The translations under genes were made by a program, and so were the position numbers. Below are positions 18,265 through 27,654 of a stretch of DNA of 64,000 bases, in pieces (within the stretch, counting starts at the first letter, position 1; the number at the start of each line of letters is the position of its first letter). Under the pieces are notes generated by a model. The model worked only from the letters and a program-made list of their open reading frames with translations, searched no databases and was not told where the DNA came from. The stretch is from Sphingopyxis sp. CCNWLW2. GTDB taxonomy: Bacteria; Pseudomonadota; Alphaproteobacteria; Sphingomonadales; Sphingomonadaceae. Where the stretch lies: contig NZ_JBAWKJ010000001.1 of NCBI RefSeq assembly GCF_037095755.1, positions 1,429,001-1,493,000 of the forward strand, given 5' to 3'.

Positions 18265-21144
18265 ATGCCCCGTTTCCATCGTTTCGCCCTCGCCCTGGCG
18301 GTGACCACGTCGCTTGTCGCCGCGGGCCCCGCGTTCGCCAAGGCGAAGGCCGCGAACCCTGCACCGATCGCGGACCTCGTGAAGGCGGTCGATATTCCTT
18401 ATCAGGCCTTCACGCTCGACAACGGCCTGCGCGTGATCGTGCACGAGGATCGCAAGGCGCCCGTCGTCGCGGTATCGGTGTGGTATCGCGTCGGGTCGAA
18501 GCATGAGCCCAAGGGCAAGACGGGCTTTGCGCATCTGTTCGAACATCTGATGTTCAACGGGTCCGAAAATTCGCCCGGCGATTTCTTCGAGCCGCTGCAA
18601 CAGGTCGGCGCGACCGACAGCAACGGGACGACCAACGTCGACCGCACCAATTATTTCGAGACGGTGCCGACGGGCGCGCTCGACCGCGCATTGTTCCTCG
18701 AAAGCGACCGCATGGGGCATCTGCTCGGCGCGGTGACGCAAGAAAAGCTCGATAACCAGCGCGGCGTCGTCCAGAACGAGAAGCGGCAGGGCGACAATAA
18801 TCCCTATGGCCTGCTGCGCTACGAGATTTTCGAAAATCTCTTCCCGACCGGGCACCCCTATCACCACAGCACGATCGGTTCGATGGGCGACCTCAACTCG
18901 GCGAGCCTCGGCGACGTGAAAAAATGGTTCACCGACAATTACGGCCCGAACAATGCGGTGCTGGTGCTCGCAGGCGACGTGAATGTCACGACCGCGAAAG
19001 CCAAGGTGCAGGAATGGTTCGGCGACATCCCCCGCGGGCCCGAAATCGCGGCGCCGAAGACGTCGATCCCAACGCTGCCCGCGCCGCTGGCGAAAGAGGT
19101 CAAGGATCTCGTTCCGACGACGCGCATCTATCGCATGTGGGCGATCCCCGGCCTCAACGATCCCGAGGCGGTGCCGCTGCAGATGGCGATGGGCGTGCTC
19201 GGAGGCCTGTCGTCGTCGCGGCTCGACAATGCGCTGGTGCGCAAGGACCCGGTCGCGGTGAGCGTGTCGGCGGCGGCGCAGCCGTTCGAGGATGCCGGCA
19301 TATTGCTGGTGCAGGCCGATGTGAAGCCGGGCGTCGACCCCAAGCTCGTCGCATCGCGGCTCGACGCCGAAATCGCGAGCTTCCTCGCCAGCGGGCCGAC
19401 CGCGGACGAGTTGCAGCGGACCGCGGCAAGCTATCTGGCGGGCACGATCTCCGGGCTCGAATCGGTCGGCGGTTTCGGCGGCAAGGCGGTGACGCTGGCC
19501 GAGGGCGCGCTCTATTCGAACAATCCGGCTTATTATAAGGTCGAGCTCGACCGCATGGCGAAGGCGACCCCCGAACAGGTGAAGGCGGTCGCCAACAAAT
19601 GGCTTTCGCGCCCGGCCTTCTCGCTGACCTATACCCCCGGCGAGCGGACCGAGGGCGGCGAAAATCGCGGCGGCGCGGTGACGGGCGGCAAGGTGGCTGA
19701 GCCGATCCAGCCCGACCGTTACTGGAATGACGCGCTCGGCGATGTCGGGCCCGATACCGGCGGCGTGTCGTCGTTCGCCGACCGTTCGCAGCTGCCGGCG
19801 GTCGCCGACCTCAAGGCGCTCGATTTTCCCGCGATCGAACGCACCAAGCTGAAAAACGGCGTCGAGGTCGTTTTCGCGCGCCGCACGACGGTGCCGACAG
19901 TCAATGTCGCGGTCAGCTTCGACGCGGGCTATGCCGCCGATCCGCACAACGCATTGGGCACCCAGTCGCTGATGCTCAGCCTGATGGACGAGGGCACGAC
20001 GAGCCTCGATTCGATCGCCTTTGCCGAAGCGAAGGAACGGCTCGGCGCGCAGATCGACGCGACCGCCAATGCCGACGAAACGGTGTTCAGCCTGTTCGCG
20101 CTGAAACCGAACCTCGGCGCCTCGCTGAGCCTGCTCGCCGACTATATCCGCAATCCGGCGTTCGATGCCAAGGAGCTCGAACGGGTGCGCGCGCAGCAGC
20201 TCAACCGGCTGAAGTCCGAACTCAACAATCCGAACGCGATCGCTTCGCGCATATTGACGCCGGTGCTGTACGGCGCCGACCATCCCTATGGTATCCCGCC
20301 GTCGGGCCTGGGCAATGCGAAATCGGTGGCGGCGGTGACGCAGGGCCAGCTTGCGGCCTTCCATTCGGCGTGGATCCGTCCCGACAATGCGCGCATCTTC
20401 GTCGTGGGCGACACGACGCTCGCCGAAGTGAAGAAGCAGCTCGATACGACGCTCGGTCAATGGCAGTCGCCCGCGACCGCGAAGCCGGTCAAGCATTTCG
20501 AGATCGCGATCCCGGCGCCGAAGCCGCGCATCCTGCTGTTCGACCGGCCGAAGTCGCCGCAGTCCGTGATCCTCGCAGGCAAGGTTCTCGACGCCAAGGG
20601 CGGCGACGAGCTCGAAGTGTTGCGCTCGGCGAACGATATTTTCGGCGGCAACTTCCTCTCGCGCTTCAACACGAATCTCCGTGAGACCAAGGGCTGGTCC
20701 TATGGCGTGCGCAGCCGCATTTCGGGCGATCAGGACCGGCTGACCTGGATCGCTGCGGCGCCGGTGCAGGCCGACCGCACGGGCGATTCGATCAAGGAGC
20801 TGCAGAGCGATCTCAAAAGCTTCCTCGGCGACAAGGGCGTGACGAAGGAAGAGCTCGAACGCACGATCAACGGCAGCGTCCGCGAACTGCCCGGCAGCTT
20901 CGAAACCTCGGGCGACGTGCTCGGCGGAATCCGGCAGATCGTCAAGTTCGGCCGCCCCGACAATTATTACGAAACGCTGCCCGCGACCTATGAAGCGATG
21001 ACCGCGGCCGAAATCGACGCGGCGGCGCGCAAGGCGCTCAGCACCGACGGTCTGGTCTATGTCGTCGTCGGCGATGCCGCGGTCGTAAAACCGCAGCTTG
21101 ACGGATTGGGTCTGCCGGTGGAAACGGTGTCCCTCGATAACTAA
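18265..21144 (+). CDS. Exported M16 zinc peptidase with two M16 modules
   Basis: 959 residues with a signal peptide cut at AFA|KAK. The first M16 module carries the inverted zinc motif HxxEH (H90-LF-E93-H94, in GFAHLFEHLMF) with the downstream VVQNEKRQ acidic region. The C-terminal module (FPAIERTKLKNGVEVVFARR onward) lacks HxxEH, as expected for the inactive partner half. The two halves form a clamshell that degrades unstructured peptides. It is likely periplasmic. It begins 95 bp after the acylase. Confidence 0.94.
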   Translation: MPRFHRFALALAVTTSLVAAGPAFAKAKAANPAPIADLVKAVDIPYQAFTLDNGLRVIVHEDRKAPVVAVSVWYRVGSKHEPKGKTGFAHLFEHLMFNGSENSPGDFFEPLQQVGATDSNGTTNVDRTNYFETVPTGALDRALFLESDRMGHLLGAVTQEKLDNQRGVVQNEKRQGDNNPYGLLRYEIFENLFPTGHPYHHSTIGSMGDLNSASLGDVKKWFTDNYGPNNAVLVLAGDVNVTTAKAKVQEWFGDIPRGPEIAAPKTSIPTLPAPLAKEVKDLVPTTRIYRMWAIPGLNDPEAVPLQMAMGVLGGLSSSRLDNALVRKDPVAVSVSAAAQPFEDAGILLVQADVKPGVDPKLVASRLDAEIASFLASGPTADELQRTAASYLAGTISGLESVGGFGGKAVTLAEGALYSNNPAYYKVELDRMAKATPEQVKAVANKWLSRPAFSLTYTPGERTEGGENRGGAVTGGKVAEPIQPDRYWNDALGDVGPDTGGVSSFADRSQLPAVADLKALDFPAIERTKLKNGVEVVFARRTTVPTVNVAVSFDAGYAADPHNALGTQSLMLSLMDEGTTSLDSIAFAEAKERLGAQIDATANADETVFSLFALKPNLGASLSLLADYIRNPAFDAKELERVRAQQLNRLKSELNNPNAIASRILTPVLYGADHPYGIPPSGLGNAKSVAAVTQGQLAAFHSAWIRPDNARIFVVGDTTLAEVKKQLDTTLGQWQSPATAKPVKHFEIAIPAPKPRILLFDRPKSPQSVILAGKVLDAKGGDELEVLRSANDIFGGNFLSRFNTNLRETKGWSYGVRSRISGDQDRLTWIAAAPVQADRTGDSIKELQSDLKSFLGDKGVTKEELERTINGSVRELPGSFETSGDVLGGIRQIVKFGRPDNYYETLPATYEAMTAAEIDAAARKALSTDGLVYVVVGDAAVVKPQLDGLGLPVETVSLDN

Positions 21145-21170
21145 CATCAGTTTCAGTAAGGAGAGCCCAT

Positions 21171-21473
21171 ATGTCCCAAGTCGATGGCAGCTATGATTGC
21201 GTAACCAAGTCGCCGATGGGCGACCAGAAGTCGGTTTTCACCGTGAATAGCGACGGCGGCGGCTTCACCGGCCAGAACGCCGGCGCGATGGGTTCGCTCG
21301 ATGTCGAAAATGGCAAGGTCGACGGCAACAAGCTGACCTGGACCATGAACATGAAGGTGCCGATGCCGATGACGCTCGAATGCGAAGCGACGATCGACGG
21401 CGACGCGCTGACCGGCACGATCAAGGCCGGTGCGTTCGGTTCGATGGCGATGACCGGCACCCGCCAGGGCTGA
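21171..21473 (+). CDS. Small conserved beta-rich protein, unknown function
   Basis: 100 residues with no signal peptide, built of alternating short beta-like segments (DGSYDCVTKSPMGDQKSVF, NGKVDGNKLTWTMNMKVPM, MTLECEATIDGDALTGTIK). Proteins of this pattern are known in sphingomonads only as conserved hypotheticals. An excellent ribosome site (AAGGAG) precedes the ATG. It follows the M16 gene by 26 bp, so it is probably in the same transcript, and ends at a strong terminator. Confidence 0.8.
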   Translation: MSQVDGSYDCVTKSPMGDQKSVFTVNSDGGGFTGQNAGAMGSLDVENGKVDGNKLTWTMNMKVPMPMTLECEATIDGDALTGTIKAGAFGSMAMTGTRQG

Positions 21474-21493
21474 GCCGCCAGGCACGAAAAGCG

Positions 21494-21534
21494 AAGGGCC
21501 GTCCGCTCCTGTAAGGGGAGCGGGCGGCCCTTTT
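21494..21534 (+). terminator. Intrinsic terminator after the M16 / small-protein pair
   Basis: A 16-bp stem (21494-21509 with 21517-21532, one G:U) with a 7-nt loop, ending in TTTT. It closes the transcript that includes the M16 peptidase. Confidence 0.9.
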
Positions 21535-21616
21535 GCGTTGCATAGCAATGCCCTTTGGCTCCGCGGACCATTGGGGGGCTATCCAAAGCGGCGGCATGGG
21601 CGCATAGGCTGCCGCC

Positions 21617-22861
21617 ATGCACAAGCCGGCCCAATCCCCCCAACGGAGCCTGCCGGGCGACCGTGAGATGGTGGTCATGATGGCGATGGTCATGGCGCTC
21701 AACGCGCTCGCCATCGATTCGATGCTGCCCGCACTGCCCGCGATCGGCGAGGCGCTGGGTGTCACCGTCGCCAATGATCGCCAGCATATCATTTCGATCT
21801 ACCTGCTCGGCATCGGCTTCGGCTCGCTGCTGTACGGCCCGCTGTCGGACCGGTTCGGGCGCAAGGGCGTGCTCGTCCCCGCGCTGTTCGCCTATCTCGC
21901 GCTCGCGATCGGGTGCGGGCTGGCGACGAGTTTCGCGATGCTGCTCGTGCTGCGTTTCATCCACGGGCTGGTCAGCGCGGCGCTCGGCGTCATCGTCGTC
22001 GCGGTGATCCGCGACCTGTTCGCGGGCGATGCGATGGCGAAACGGCTGTCGCTGATCTTCCTCGTCTTTATGATCGTGCCGATTATCGCGCCGACGATCG
22101 GCGCCGGGATCGCCGCGGTGGCGGGCTGGCGTGCGATCTTCGTCGTGCTCGCGCTGATGTCGATCGTCATGCTGCTTTGGCTGCGCCGCCTTCCCGAGAC
22201 GCTCGATCCCGCCGACGTGCGGCCGCTCGACCTCAAGACGATGATCGCGGGCTGGGCGACGGTCACGCGGCATCGCCGCGCCGCGGGCTATATGATCGCG
22301 TCGGGGATGATGCAGGGCGCGCTGTACGGCTATCTCAACAGCAGCGAGCAGATCATTTCCGAGGTGTTCGGCGCGCAGGAGATGTTCCCGCTGATCTTTG
22401 CGTGCGTCGCGGTGGGGATCGCGATCGCCAATTTCTCGAACGCCGCGATCGTCGAGCGTTTCGGCGCGCGGCGCGTGTCGCAGTCGGCGGTCTTCGCTTT
22501 CATGGCGACCTCAATCCTGCAGATCGTCGCGGCGCTGAGCGGGGTCGAGACGCTCTGGATGTTCACCGCTTTGATGATGGTCAACGTCGGGCTCGTCGGC
22601 TTTATCGGCAGCAATTTCGGGTCGATCGCGATGGAGGATTTCGGCCATATGGCGGGCGTCGCCTCGTCGTATCAGAGCTTTGCCAAGACGCTGCTCGCGG
22701 CGACCGTCGGCGCGACGATCGGCCAGCAATATGACGGCACGACGCTGCCGCTGGCCTATGCTTTCCTGATCAGCGCGGTGGTCGGTCTCGCGCTCGTCTT
22801 CTGGGCCGAGCGCGGCAAGCTGTTCACCCGGCCGGGAACGGCACCGAAATCGCCTTATTAG
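21617..22861 (+). CDS. Bcr/CflA-family MFS multidrug exporter
   Basis: 414 residues with about 12 membrane segments. MFS motif A appears as GPLSDRFGRKGVL between TM2 and TM3. The opening AIDSMLPALPAIGEALGV and the motif-C-like IPIIAPTIGAGIAAVAGWR-type stretch (here VPIIAPTIGAG) are typical of the Bcr/CflA drug:H+ antiporter family (bicyclomycin, chloramphenicol and other small molecules). The actual substrate is unknown. Confidence 0.92.
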   Translation: MHKPAQSPQRSLPGDREMVVMMAMVMALNALAIDSMLPALPAIGEALGVTVANDRQHIISIYLLGIGFGSLLYGPLSDRFGRKGVLVPALFAYLALAIGCGLATSFAMLLVLRFIHGLVSAALGVIVVAVIRDLFAGDAMAKRLSLIFLVFMIVPIIAPTIGAGIAAVAGWRAIFVVLALMSIVMLLWLRRLPETLDPADVRPLDLKTMIAGWATVTRHRRAAGYMIASGMMQGALYGYLNSSEQIISEVFGAQEMFPLIFACVAVGIAIANFSNAAIVERFGARRVSQSAVFAFMATSILQIVAALSGVETLWMFTALMMVNVGLVGFIGSNFGSIAMEDFGHMAGVASSYQSFAKTLLAATVGATIGQQYDGTTLPLAYAFLISAVVGLALVFWAERGKLFTRPGTAPKSPY

Positions 22862-22888
22862 CGGCCCTGTCGGCTTGAGCCGACGTCC

Positions 22889-22913
22889 GTCCGCTTTGGG
22901 GTGGTGAGCGGAC
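22889..22913. repeat. Hairpin repeat, left-type copy 2
   Basis: A perfect 7-bp stem GTCCGCT/AGCGGAC (22889-22895 with 22907-22913) with an 11-nt loop containing GGGGTGG. It matches the copy at 1128-1160 in stem core and loop, and starts 28 bp after the exporter stop. Confidence 0.75.
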
Positions 22914-23004
22914 ACGGAACCCACCAGTCGATGTGCGTTTAAGCAGCGCACAGATCCAGCCGCACAGCTTGCGAAGTTTGCTTGGGATGGGCTAGCGTCG
23001 CGAG

Positions 23005-23526
23005 ATGATAATTCACGGTGCAAATTTGACCATTGATGATCGTCAAACGGACTATGACTTCGCATCGGTCGCGCTTTTCCCGACAGTGCTGAAGATAGAT
23101 CGAGTGGAGCAAGGCGTTCTCGATCACTGGTTTATTCGTGATCCTGGACCGCATTTTCTTCTAAGAGTCACCCCCGACATGCTGTTGTCGGCGCTCAAGG
23201 ATAGCAGTTTCGAGCACTGTGAAAGTGGCCATGATCTCGGTCAAATGTATTGGTACGGTGGGGCCGCCGGACGTGACGGAACGGGAAGCAGAAGCGTAAG
23301 CAATTTAAATGTGGCTTTCGAAACTTCCCCAGACCGCGAGCGTCTAAAATTGGGCGTTTGCGGCAGCTTGATCGACCGCGAGCAAATCATATCTGGCGCA
23401 TTGCCTCCACCACAGCATTTAAGATTTCAGCTCTTGATGTCGTTCCCTTTGAACGACCTCCACGAGCTTTCTGAATACTGTCCAGAACATAGAGCGAGCA
23501 TTTCCGAAGCGCTCGCGCCGAGATAG
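23005..23526 (+). CDS. Orphan gene on an AT-richer islet, unknown function
   Basis: 173 residues, no signal peptide or membrane segment, mixed alpha/beta by eye (MIIHGANLTIDDRQTDYDF...). Polar and acidic residues are frequent; I recognise no domain. The GC content and codon choice are clearly lower than in the neighbours. Hairpin repeats of two types lie on either side (22889-22913 and 23562-23589), the same arrangement as around the lipoprotein at 1201-1578. Could be an immunity-like or effector-associated protein, but nothing in the sequence proves it. Confidence 0.65.
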   Translation: MIIHGANLTIDDRQTDYDFASVALFPTVLKIDRVEQGVLDHWFIRDPGPHFLLRVTPDMLLSALKDSSFEHCESGHDLGQMYWYGGAAGRDGTGSRSVSNLNVAFETSPDRERLKLGVCGSLIDREQIISGALPPPQHLRFQLLMSFPLNDLHELSEYCPEHRASISEALAPR

Positions 23527-23561
23527 TCTAAGCAGGCATTGCATCGCCACACGGGAATATC

Positions 23562-23589
23562 GAACGTCCGCAACCGGTCGTTAGCGGAC
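23562..23589. repeat. Hairpin repeat, right-type copy 2
   Basis: GAACGTCCGCAACCGGTCG followed by TTAGCGGAC; the arms GTCCGC and GCGGAC pair perfectly around a 12-nt loop. It matches 1602-1629. Confidence 0.75.
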
Positions 23590-23608
23590 TTGTTCGATGC
23601 ACCGGCCA

Positions 23609-23635
23609 AAAAGAAAGGGGGCCGAAGCCCCCTTT
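23609..23635 (-). terminator. Intrinsic terminator of the amino-acid permease gene
   Basis: Read on the minus strand: stem AAAGGGGGC-TTCG-GCCCCCTTT, a stable UUCG-type tetraloop, followed by CTTTTT. It lies about 20 bp past the permease stop. Confidence 0.92.
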
Positions 23636-23656
23636 CCCTTAGCATCATTTGAACCG

Positions 23657-25195
23657 TCAGTTGAACGACGGGGCCGGCGGAACGGGCGGCGGCGGTGCGT
23701 CGGGGTCGTCCTCGTGTACCTCGATATGTCCCTGACCTACATGGCTGCGCGAGCGGCTGTAGGCGAAGTAGACGACGAGGCCGATACCCGCCCAGATCAG
23801 GAAGAGGTTGATGCTCTTCTGGTCGAGGTTGAAGAAGAGATACAGACAGCCCGCGATCGCGATCGGCGCCGTGAGATAGATCAGCGGCGTCTTGAACGGA
23901 CGATGGCGGCCGGGATCGGTCTTGCGGATCACCATCACCGCGATCGACACCGCGGCGAATGCGAAGAGCGTGCCCGAGTTCGAGATGTTCGCCAGCTGCC
24001 CGACAGGGAAGAAGGCGGCGAACAGCGCGACCGCGATGCCCGTGATGATCGTGATCACGTGCGGCGTGTTGAACTTCGGATGGATCTTCGAGAAGGCCTG
24101 CGGGAGCAGACCGTCGCGGCTCATCACGAAGAAGATGCGGGTCTGGCCGAACATCATCATCAGGATGACCGACGGCAGCGCGAGACCGGCAGCGAGGCCG
24201 ATCAGGTTGCCGATCTGCGGCCAGCCGATTTCACGCAGCGTCCACGCCAGCGCTTCCTTCGAACAGACCACCGCCTGATCGCCGATCGCACCGCACGCGG
24301 CGGCGAGTTCGCGGCTGCCGGGTTCGAGCGCATGACCCGCGGCGGCATCGATGCCGACCGGCTGTGCGCCGACCGAGCCGATGACGCCGGCGGCGACGAG
24401 CAGGTAGAAGATGGTGCAGATCGCAAGGCTGCCGATCAGGCCGATCGGCATGTTGCGCTGCGGGTTCTTGGTTTCCTCGGCCGCGGTCGAGACCGCGTCG
24501 AAGCCGACATAGGCGAAGAAGATCGACGCTGCGGCGGCGCCGATGCCGCCGATGCCGAGCGGTGCGAAGGGTTCGAAATTCTCCATGTTCATCACGGGAA
24601 CCGCGAGGATGATGAAGAGCGTCAGCGCGGCGACCTTGATGACGACGAGGATCGCGTTGATCGTCGCCGATTCGCGCGTGCCGATGACGAGCAGCATAGT
24701 CACGACGCCCGCGATGAACATCGCCGGCAGGTTGATCATCCCGCCGTCGAACGGCCCGAGCACCCATGCCGAGGGTATGTCGATACTGAACGCATGTTCG
24801 ATCAGCCCGACGACATAGCCCGACCAGCCGACCGAAACGGCGCCGGCGGCGACCGCATATTCGAGGATCAGCGCCCAGCCGACCATCCATGCGATGAGTT
24901 CGCCCATCACGGCGTAGCTATAGGTATAGGCCGAGCCCGATACGGGGACCATCGAGGCCATTTCGGCGTAGCAGAGCGCGGCGAAGGCGCAGACGAAGCC
25001 GGCGATGATGAAGCTGATCATCATGCCCGGGCCGGCCTTTTGCGCGGCCTCGGCGGTCAAAACGAAAATCCCCGTTCCAATCACGGCGCCGATCCCCAGC
25101 ATGGTGAGCTGAAAGGCGCCGAGCGTGCGCGTAAGCGACTTTTTTTCCGCTGTCGCCAAAATGGCATCCAACGGCTTTACGCGGTCAAATAACAT
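23657..25195 (-). CDS. Amino acid permease, APC superfamily (cationic amino acid transporter-like)
   Basis: 512 residues from the ATG at 25195. A second ATG two codons upstream at 25201 directly abuts the AAGGGG ribosome site, which favours the inner one. About 12 to 14 membrane segments are visible, with the APC start LGAFQLTMLGIGAVIGTGIFVLTA and the TM3-like CYAEMASMVPVSGSAYTYSY. The layout resembles YhdG/YfnA/CAT-type importers, including the long loop before TM7. Likely imports an amino acid by proton or exchange transport; substrate not determinable. Confidence 0.93.
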   Translation of the reverse strand: MLFDRVKPLDAILATAEKKSLTRTLGAFQLTMLGIGAVIGTGIFVLTAEAAQKAGPGMMISFIIAGFVCAFAALCYAEMASMVPVSGSAYTYSYAVMGELIAWMVGWALILEYAVAAGAVSVGWSGYVVGLIEHAFSIDIPSAWVLGPFDGGMINLPAMFIAGVVTMLLVIGTRESATINAILVVIKVAALTLFIILAVPVMNMENFEPFAPLGIGGIGAAAASIFFAYVGFDAVSTAAEETKNPQRNMPIGLIGSLAICTIFYLLVAAGVIGSVGAQPVGIDAAAGHALEPGSRELAAACGAIGDQAVVCSKEALAWTLREIGWPQIGNLIGLAAGLALPSVILMMMFGQTRIFFVMSRDGLLPQAFSKIHPKFNTPHVITIITGIAVALFAAFFPVGQLANISNSGTLFAFAAVSIAVMVIRKTDPGRHRPFKTPLIYLTAPIAIAGCLYLFFNLDQKSINLFLIWAGIGLVVYFAYSRSRSHVGQGHIEVHEDDPDAPPPPVPPAPSFN

Positions 25196-25319
25196 AGTCA
25201 TCCCCTTGGGGGCGGCTGAACTGCCGCCCGTCTCATGGCGGGGCAGACTAGACGCTCCACGCGTCAGCGCAACTTAATTTCATGGGTCCCGCGCGGCATT
25301 CGACGCGGACCAGGGCCGC

Positions 25320-27464
25320 TTACCGTACGGTAAAGCGCACTCGGTCAATCATTCGGCCGCCTGGATCAACCAGCGTCAGCATATGGACGCCGGGGCGCGG
25401 CAGGATTTGCTGTCCAGCATCGGCATCGCCGAGCGTCTTTTTGTCGAGGATCAGGCGGTATCCGGTCACCGATCCGCTGACGATGACTGCGAGCCGCTGA
25501 CGGTCGATCGGGATGTCGGGGTCGAGCGCATAGACGCTGCCGCTGACCGGGCTGGTTATACGCGGGCGGCGCGCGGCCTGCGGCGCGGCCGCCATTTCGG
25601 TTTGCGCGGTGCCGCGGAGGAAATATTCGCGGCGCGGGGGTTCGCGGGTGCCCGAAAGCGTAATCTGGCGCGCCTCGACGCCCGCGGGCATCGCGGGTGC
25701 CCTGCCGGGGCTACCGGCGTGGAGCGCGAGCATCACGTCGCGCCACACCGGCGCGGCGCCCGAGGTGCCCGAGACCGCGCGCATCGAATCGCCCTCGAGA
25801 TTGCCGACCCACACGGCGACGGTGAAGCGGTCGGACCAGCCGATGCACCAATTGTCGCGCATGCCTTTCGACGTGCCGGTCTTGGCGGCGGCCCAGAAGG
25901 GGAGGCGGAGCGCGCTGTCGGCGCCGAAGGCATCGGTGCGGGCGGAAGCGTCGGCGAGGATGTCGCCGACGATGAAAGCGGCGGCAGGGCTGACGATCTG
26001 ACGGGAATCTTCCGTTTTTTCGCCGGCCAAGAAATGTACGGGCGACCAGCGGCCAATATTGGAGAAAGTTCTAAAGGCGTTCGCTTGTTCGACGAGCGAC
26101 ACTTCGGCCGAGCCGAGCGCGAGGCTGAAGCCGTAATATTCGCCGTCCTCGACGAGGCCGTGGTAGCCCAAGGCCCAGAGGCGGTCGCGGAATTGCTGGA
26201 CGTCGTCGATGACGAGCGCGCGGACGGCGGGGACGTTGAGCGAGCTGGCGAGTGCGTGGCGGACGCTGACCGGGCCCTTGAAGCTGTGGTCGTAGTTTTT
26301 GGGGACATAGAGGCCCGAGGCGGTGTCGAGCTGGACCGGGCTGTCGTCGAGGATCGACGCCGCAGTGAGCCAGCCATGTTCGATCACCTGCGCATAGAGA
26401 TGCGGTTTCAAGGTCGAGCCCGCCTGCCGCCGCGCGTTGGCGCCGTCGACTTGCGATGCGGTCGATTTGAGGCCGACGCCGCCGACATAGGCGAGCACTT
26501 CGCCGGAGGCGTTGTCGAGCACGACGACCGCACCGTCGCGCACGCGGTCCGAGCCCAGGCCCGCGAGCTGGCGGCGCAGCGCGACGATCGCGGCGGTCTG
26601 GATGCGGCGGTCGATGGTGGTGGTGACGCGCTTGCCGGGCTGGTCGAGCAGGCGGACCGCGAGGTGGGGGGCGAGCCCCGGATCGAAGCGCGCGGCGTGC
26701 TCGCCCGAGACGAGCGTTGCGGCGGCGGCGCGGATTGCGGTGCAGTCCTTCGCTTGCGCGACACGGCAGGCGCGGCGGCCGAGCGCCTCGGCGCCTGCGG
26801 CGGGATTGGGGAGGAGTCCGGCGAAGAGCGCGGCGTCGGTGCGGTTTAGCTCGGCGGGCTTCTTGCCGAACAGGCTTTGCGCGCCGGCACCGATACCCTG
26901 CGCCTCGCCGCGCAAGGGGAGGAGGTTGAAATAGGCTTCGAGCATCTGCTCGTGCGACCAGTTTGCCGCGAGCGCCTGTCCGGCGCGCATCTGGCGGAGC
27001 TTGGTGCGCCAGTCGCGCTTGCCGGGCTGCGCGAGGCTGGGGTCGAGAAAGGCGGCGAGCTGCATCGCAAGCGTCGAGGCACCGCGCGAGCGGTCGCCGG
27101 TCCCCCCCAACATCGTCAGGCGCGCGCGGACGGCGCTTGTGATCGCAAGCCAGTCGACCCCGCCGTGCGACCAGAAGCGGCGATCCTCGCTTTGCACCAC
27201 GGCGGTGCGGACGGCGGGGCTAATGTCCCTGAGCGGCACCCACGCGAGGCGGCGGCGTTCGAAATTGACGCGTTCGCTGTCGAGCAATTGGCCATCGCGG
27301 TCGTAGAGCCAGGCTTCGCTGGGCTTCCAGTCGGCACGGACCGCGTCGAAGGCGGGCATCGCGGGCGGTCGGGTGAGGAGGTGGGCGATGGTGACGAGGA
27401 CGAGCAGGCCGAGCGCGGTCCATGCGAGAATGTCGCGCCAGCGGCGTTTGCGGGATAAATCCAT
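25320..27464 (-). CDS. pbpC: Penicillin-binding protein 1C
   Basis: 714 residues. A single N-terminal membrane anchor (residues 11-30) is followed by a GT51 glycosyltransferase domain (SEDRRFWSHGGVDW, RGASTLAMQLAAFL). The transpeptidase domain shows all three motifs: SxxK in AGSTLKPHLYAQ, SxN in ALASSLNVPAVR, and KTGTSKG. The BiPBP C-terminal domain (RITSPVSGSVYALDPDIP...) closes the protein. It polymerises and cross-links peptidoglycan. It lies downstream of the alpha-2-macroglobulin gene, the well-known yfhM-pbpC pairing in which PBP1C is thought to repair the wall while the macroglobulin traps proteases. A REP element separates the two. Confidence 0.97.
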   Translation of the reverse strand: MDLSRKRRWRDILAWTALGLLVLVTIAHLLTRPPAMPAFDAVRADWKPSEAWLYDRDGQLLDSERVNFERRRLAWVPLRDISPAVRTAVVQSEDRRFWSHGGVDWLAITSAVRARLTMLGGTGDRSRGASTLAMQLAAFLDPSLAQPGKRDWRTKLRQMRAGQALAANWSHEQMLEAYFNLLPLRGEAQGIGAGAQSLFGKKPAELNRTDAALFAGLLPNPAAGAEALGRRACRVAQAKDCTAIRAAAATLVSGEHAARFDPGLAPHLAVRLLDQPGKRVTTTIDRRIQTAAIVALRRQLAGLGSDRVRDGAVVVLDNASGEVLAYVGGVGLKSTASQVDGANARRQAGSTLKPHLYAQVIEHGWLTAASILDDSPVQLDTASGLYVPKNYDHSFKGPVSVRHALASSLNVPAVRALVIDDVQQFRDRLWALGYHGLVEDGEYYGFSLALGSAEVSLVEQANAFRTFSNIGRWSPVHFLAGEKTEDSRQIVSPAAAFIVGDILADASARTDAFGADSALRLPFWAAAKTGTSKGMRDNWCIGWSDRFTVAVWVGNLEGDSMRAVSGTSGAAPVWRDVMLALHAGSPGRAPAMPAGVEARQITLSGTREPPRREYFLRGTAQTEMAAAPQAARRPRITSPVSGSVYALDPDIPIDRQRLAVIVSGSVTGYRLILDKKTLGDADAGQQILPRPGVHMLTLVDPGGRMIDRVRFTVR

Positions 27465-27481
27465 CGGCTAAATTAGCGCGT

Positions 27482-27598
27482 GCTCCCGCGAAGGCGGGAG
27501 CCCATCTCCCGCCGGAGCGAGTTCGAACCCACCGGAGATGGGTCAGTATCGGGTTGAACATGCCCCGCATGTTCAAGGATCGTCCGGGGGACGATCCG
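27482..27598. repeat. REP-like composite element between the macroglobulin gene and pbpC
   Basis: Hairpin GCTCCCGC-GAAG-GCGGGAGC (27482-27501), stem CCCATCTCC/GGAGATGGG (27501-27509 with 27534-27542), then hairpins GAACATG/CATGTTC (about 27555-27573) and GGATCGTCC/GGACGATCC (about 27577-27598). The first parts match the element at 14155-14244. The 190-bp gap between the two genes holds nothing else. Confidence 0.78.
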
Positions 27599-27654
27599 AC
27601 CCGATGCTCCTTCGCGGGGACGCATGGATAGGGTGGCGTGAACGTGTGAAGCCA

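Noticed and set aside
18157..21147. 996-codon antisense frame over the M16 peptidase
   Set aside because: Same artefact; the sense strand carries HxxEH and a signal peptide.
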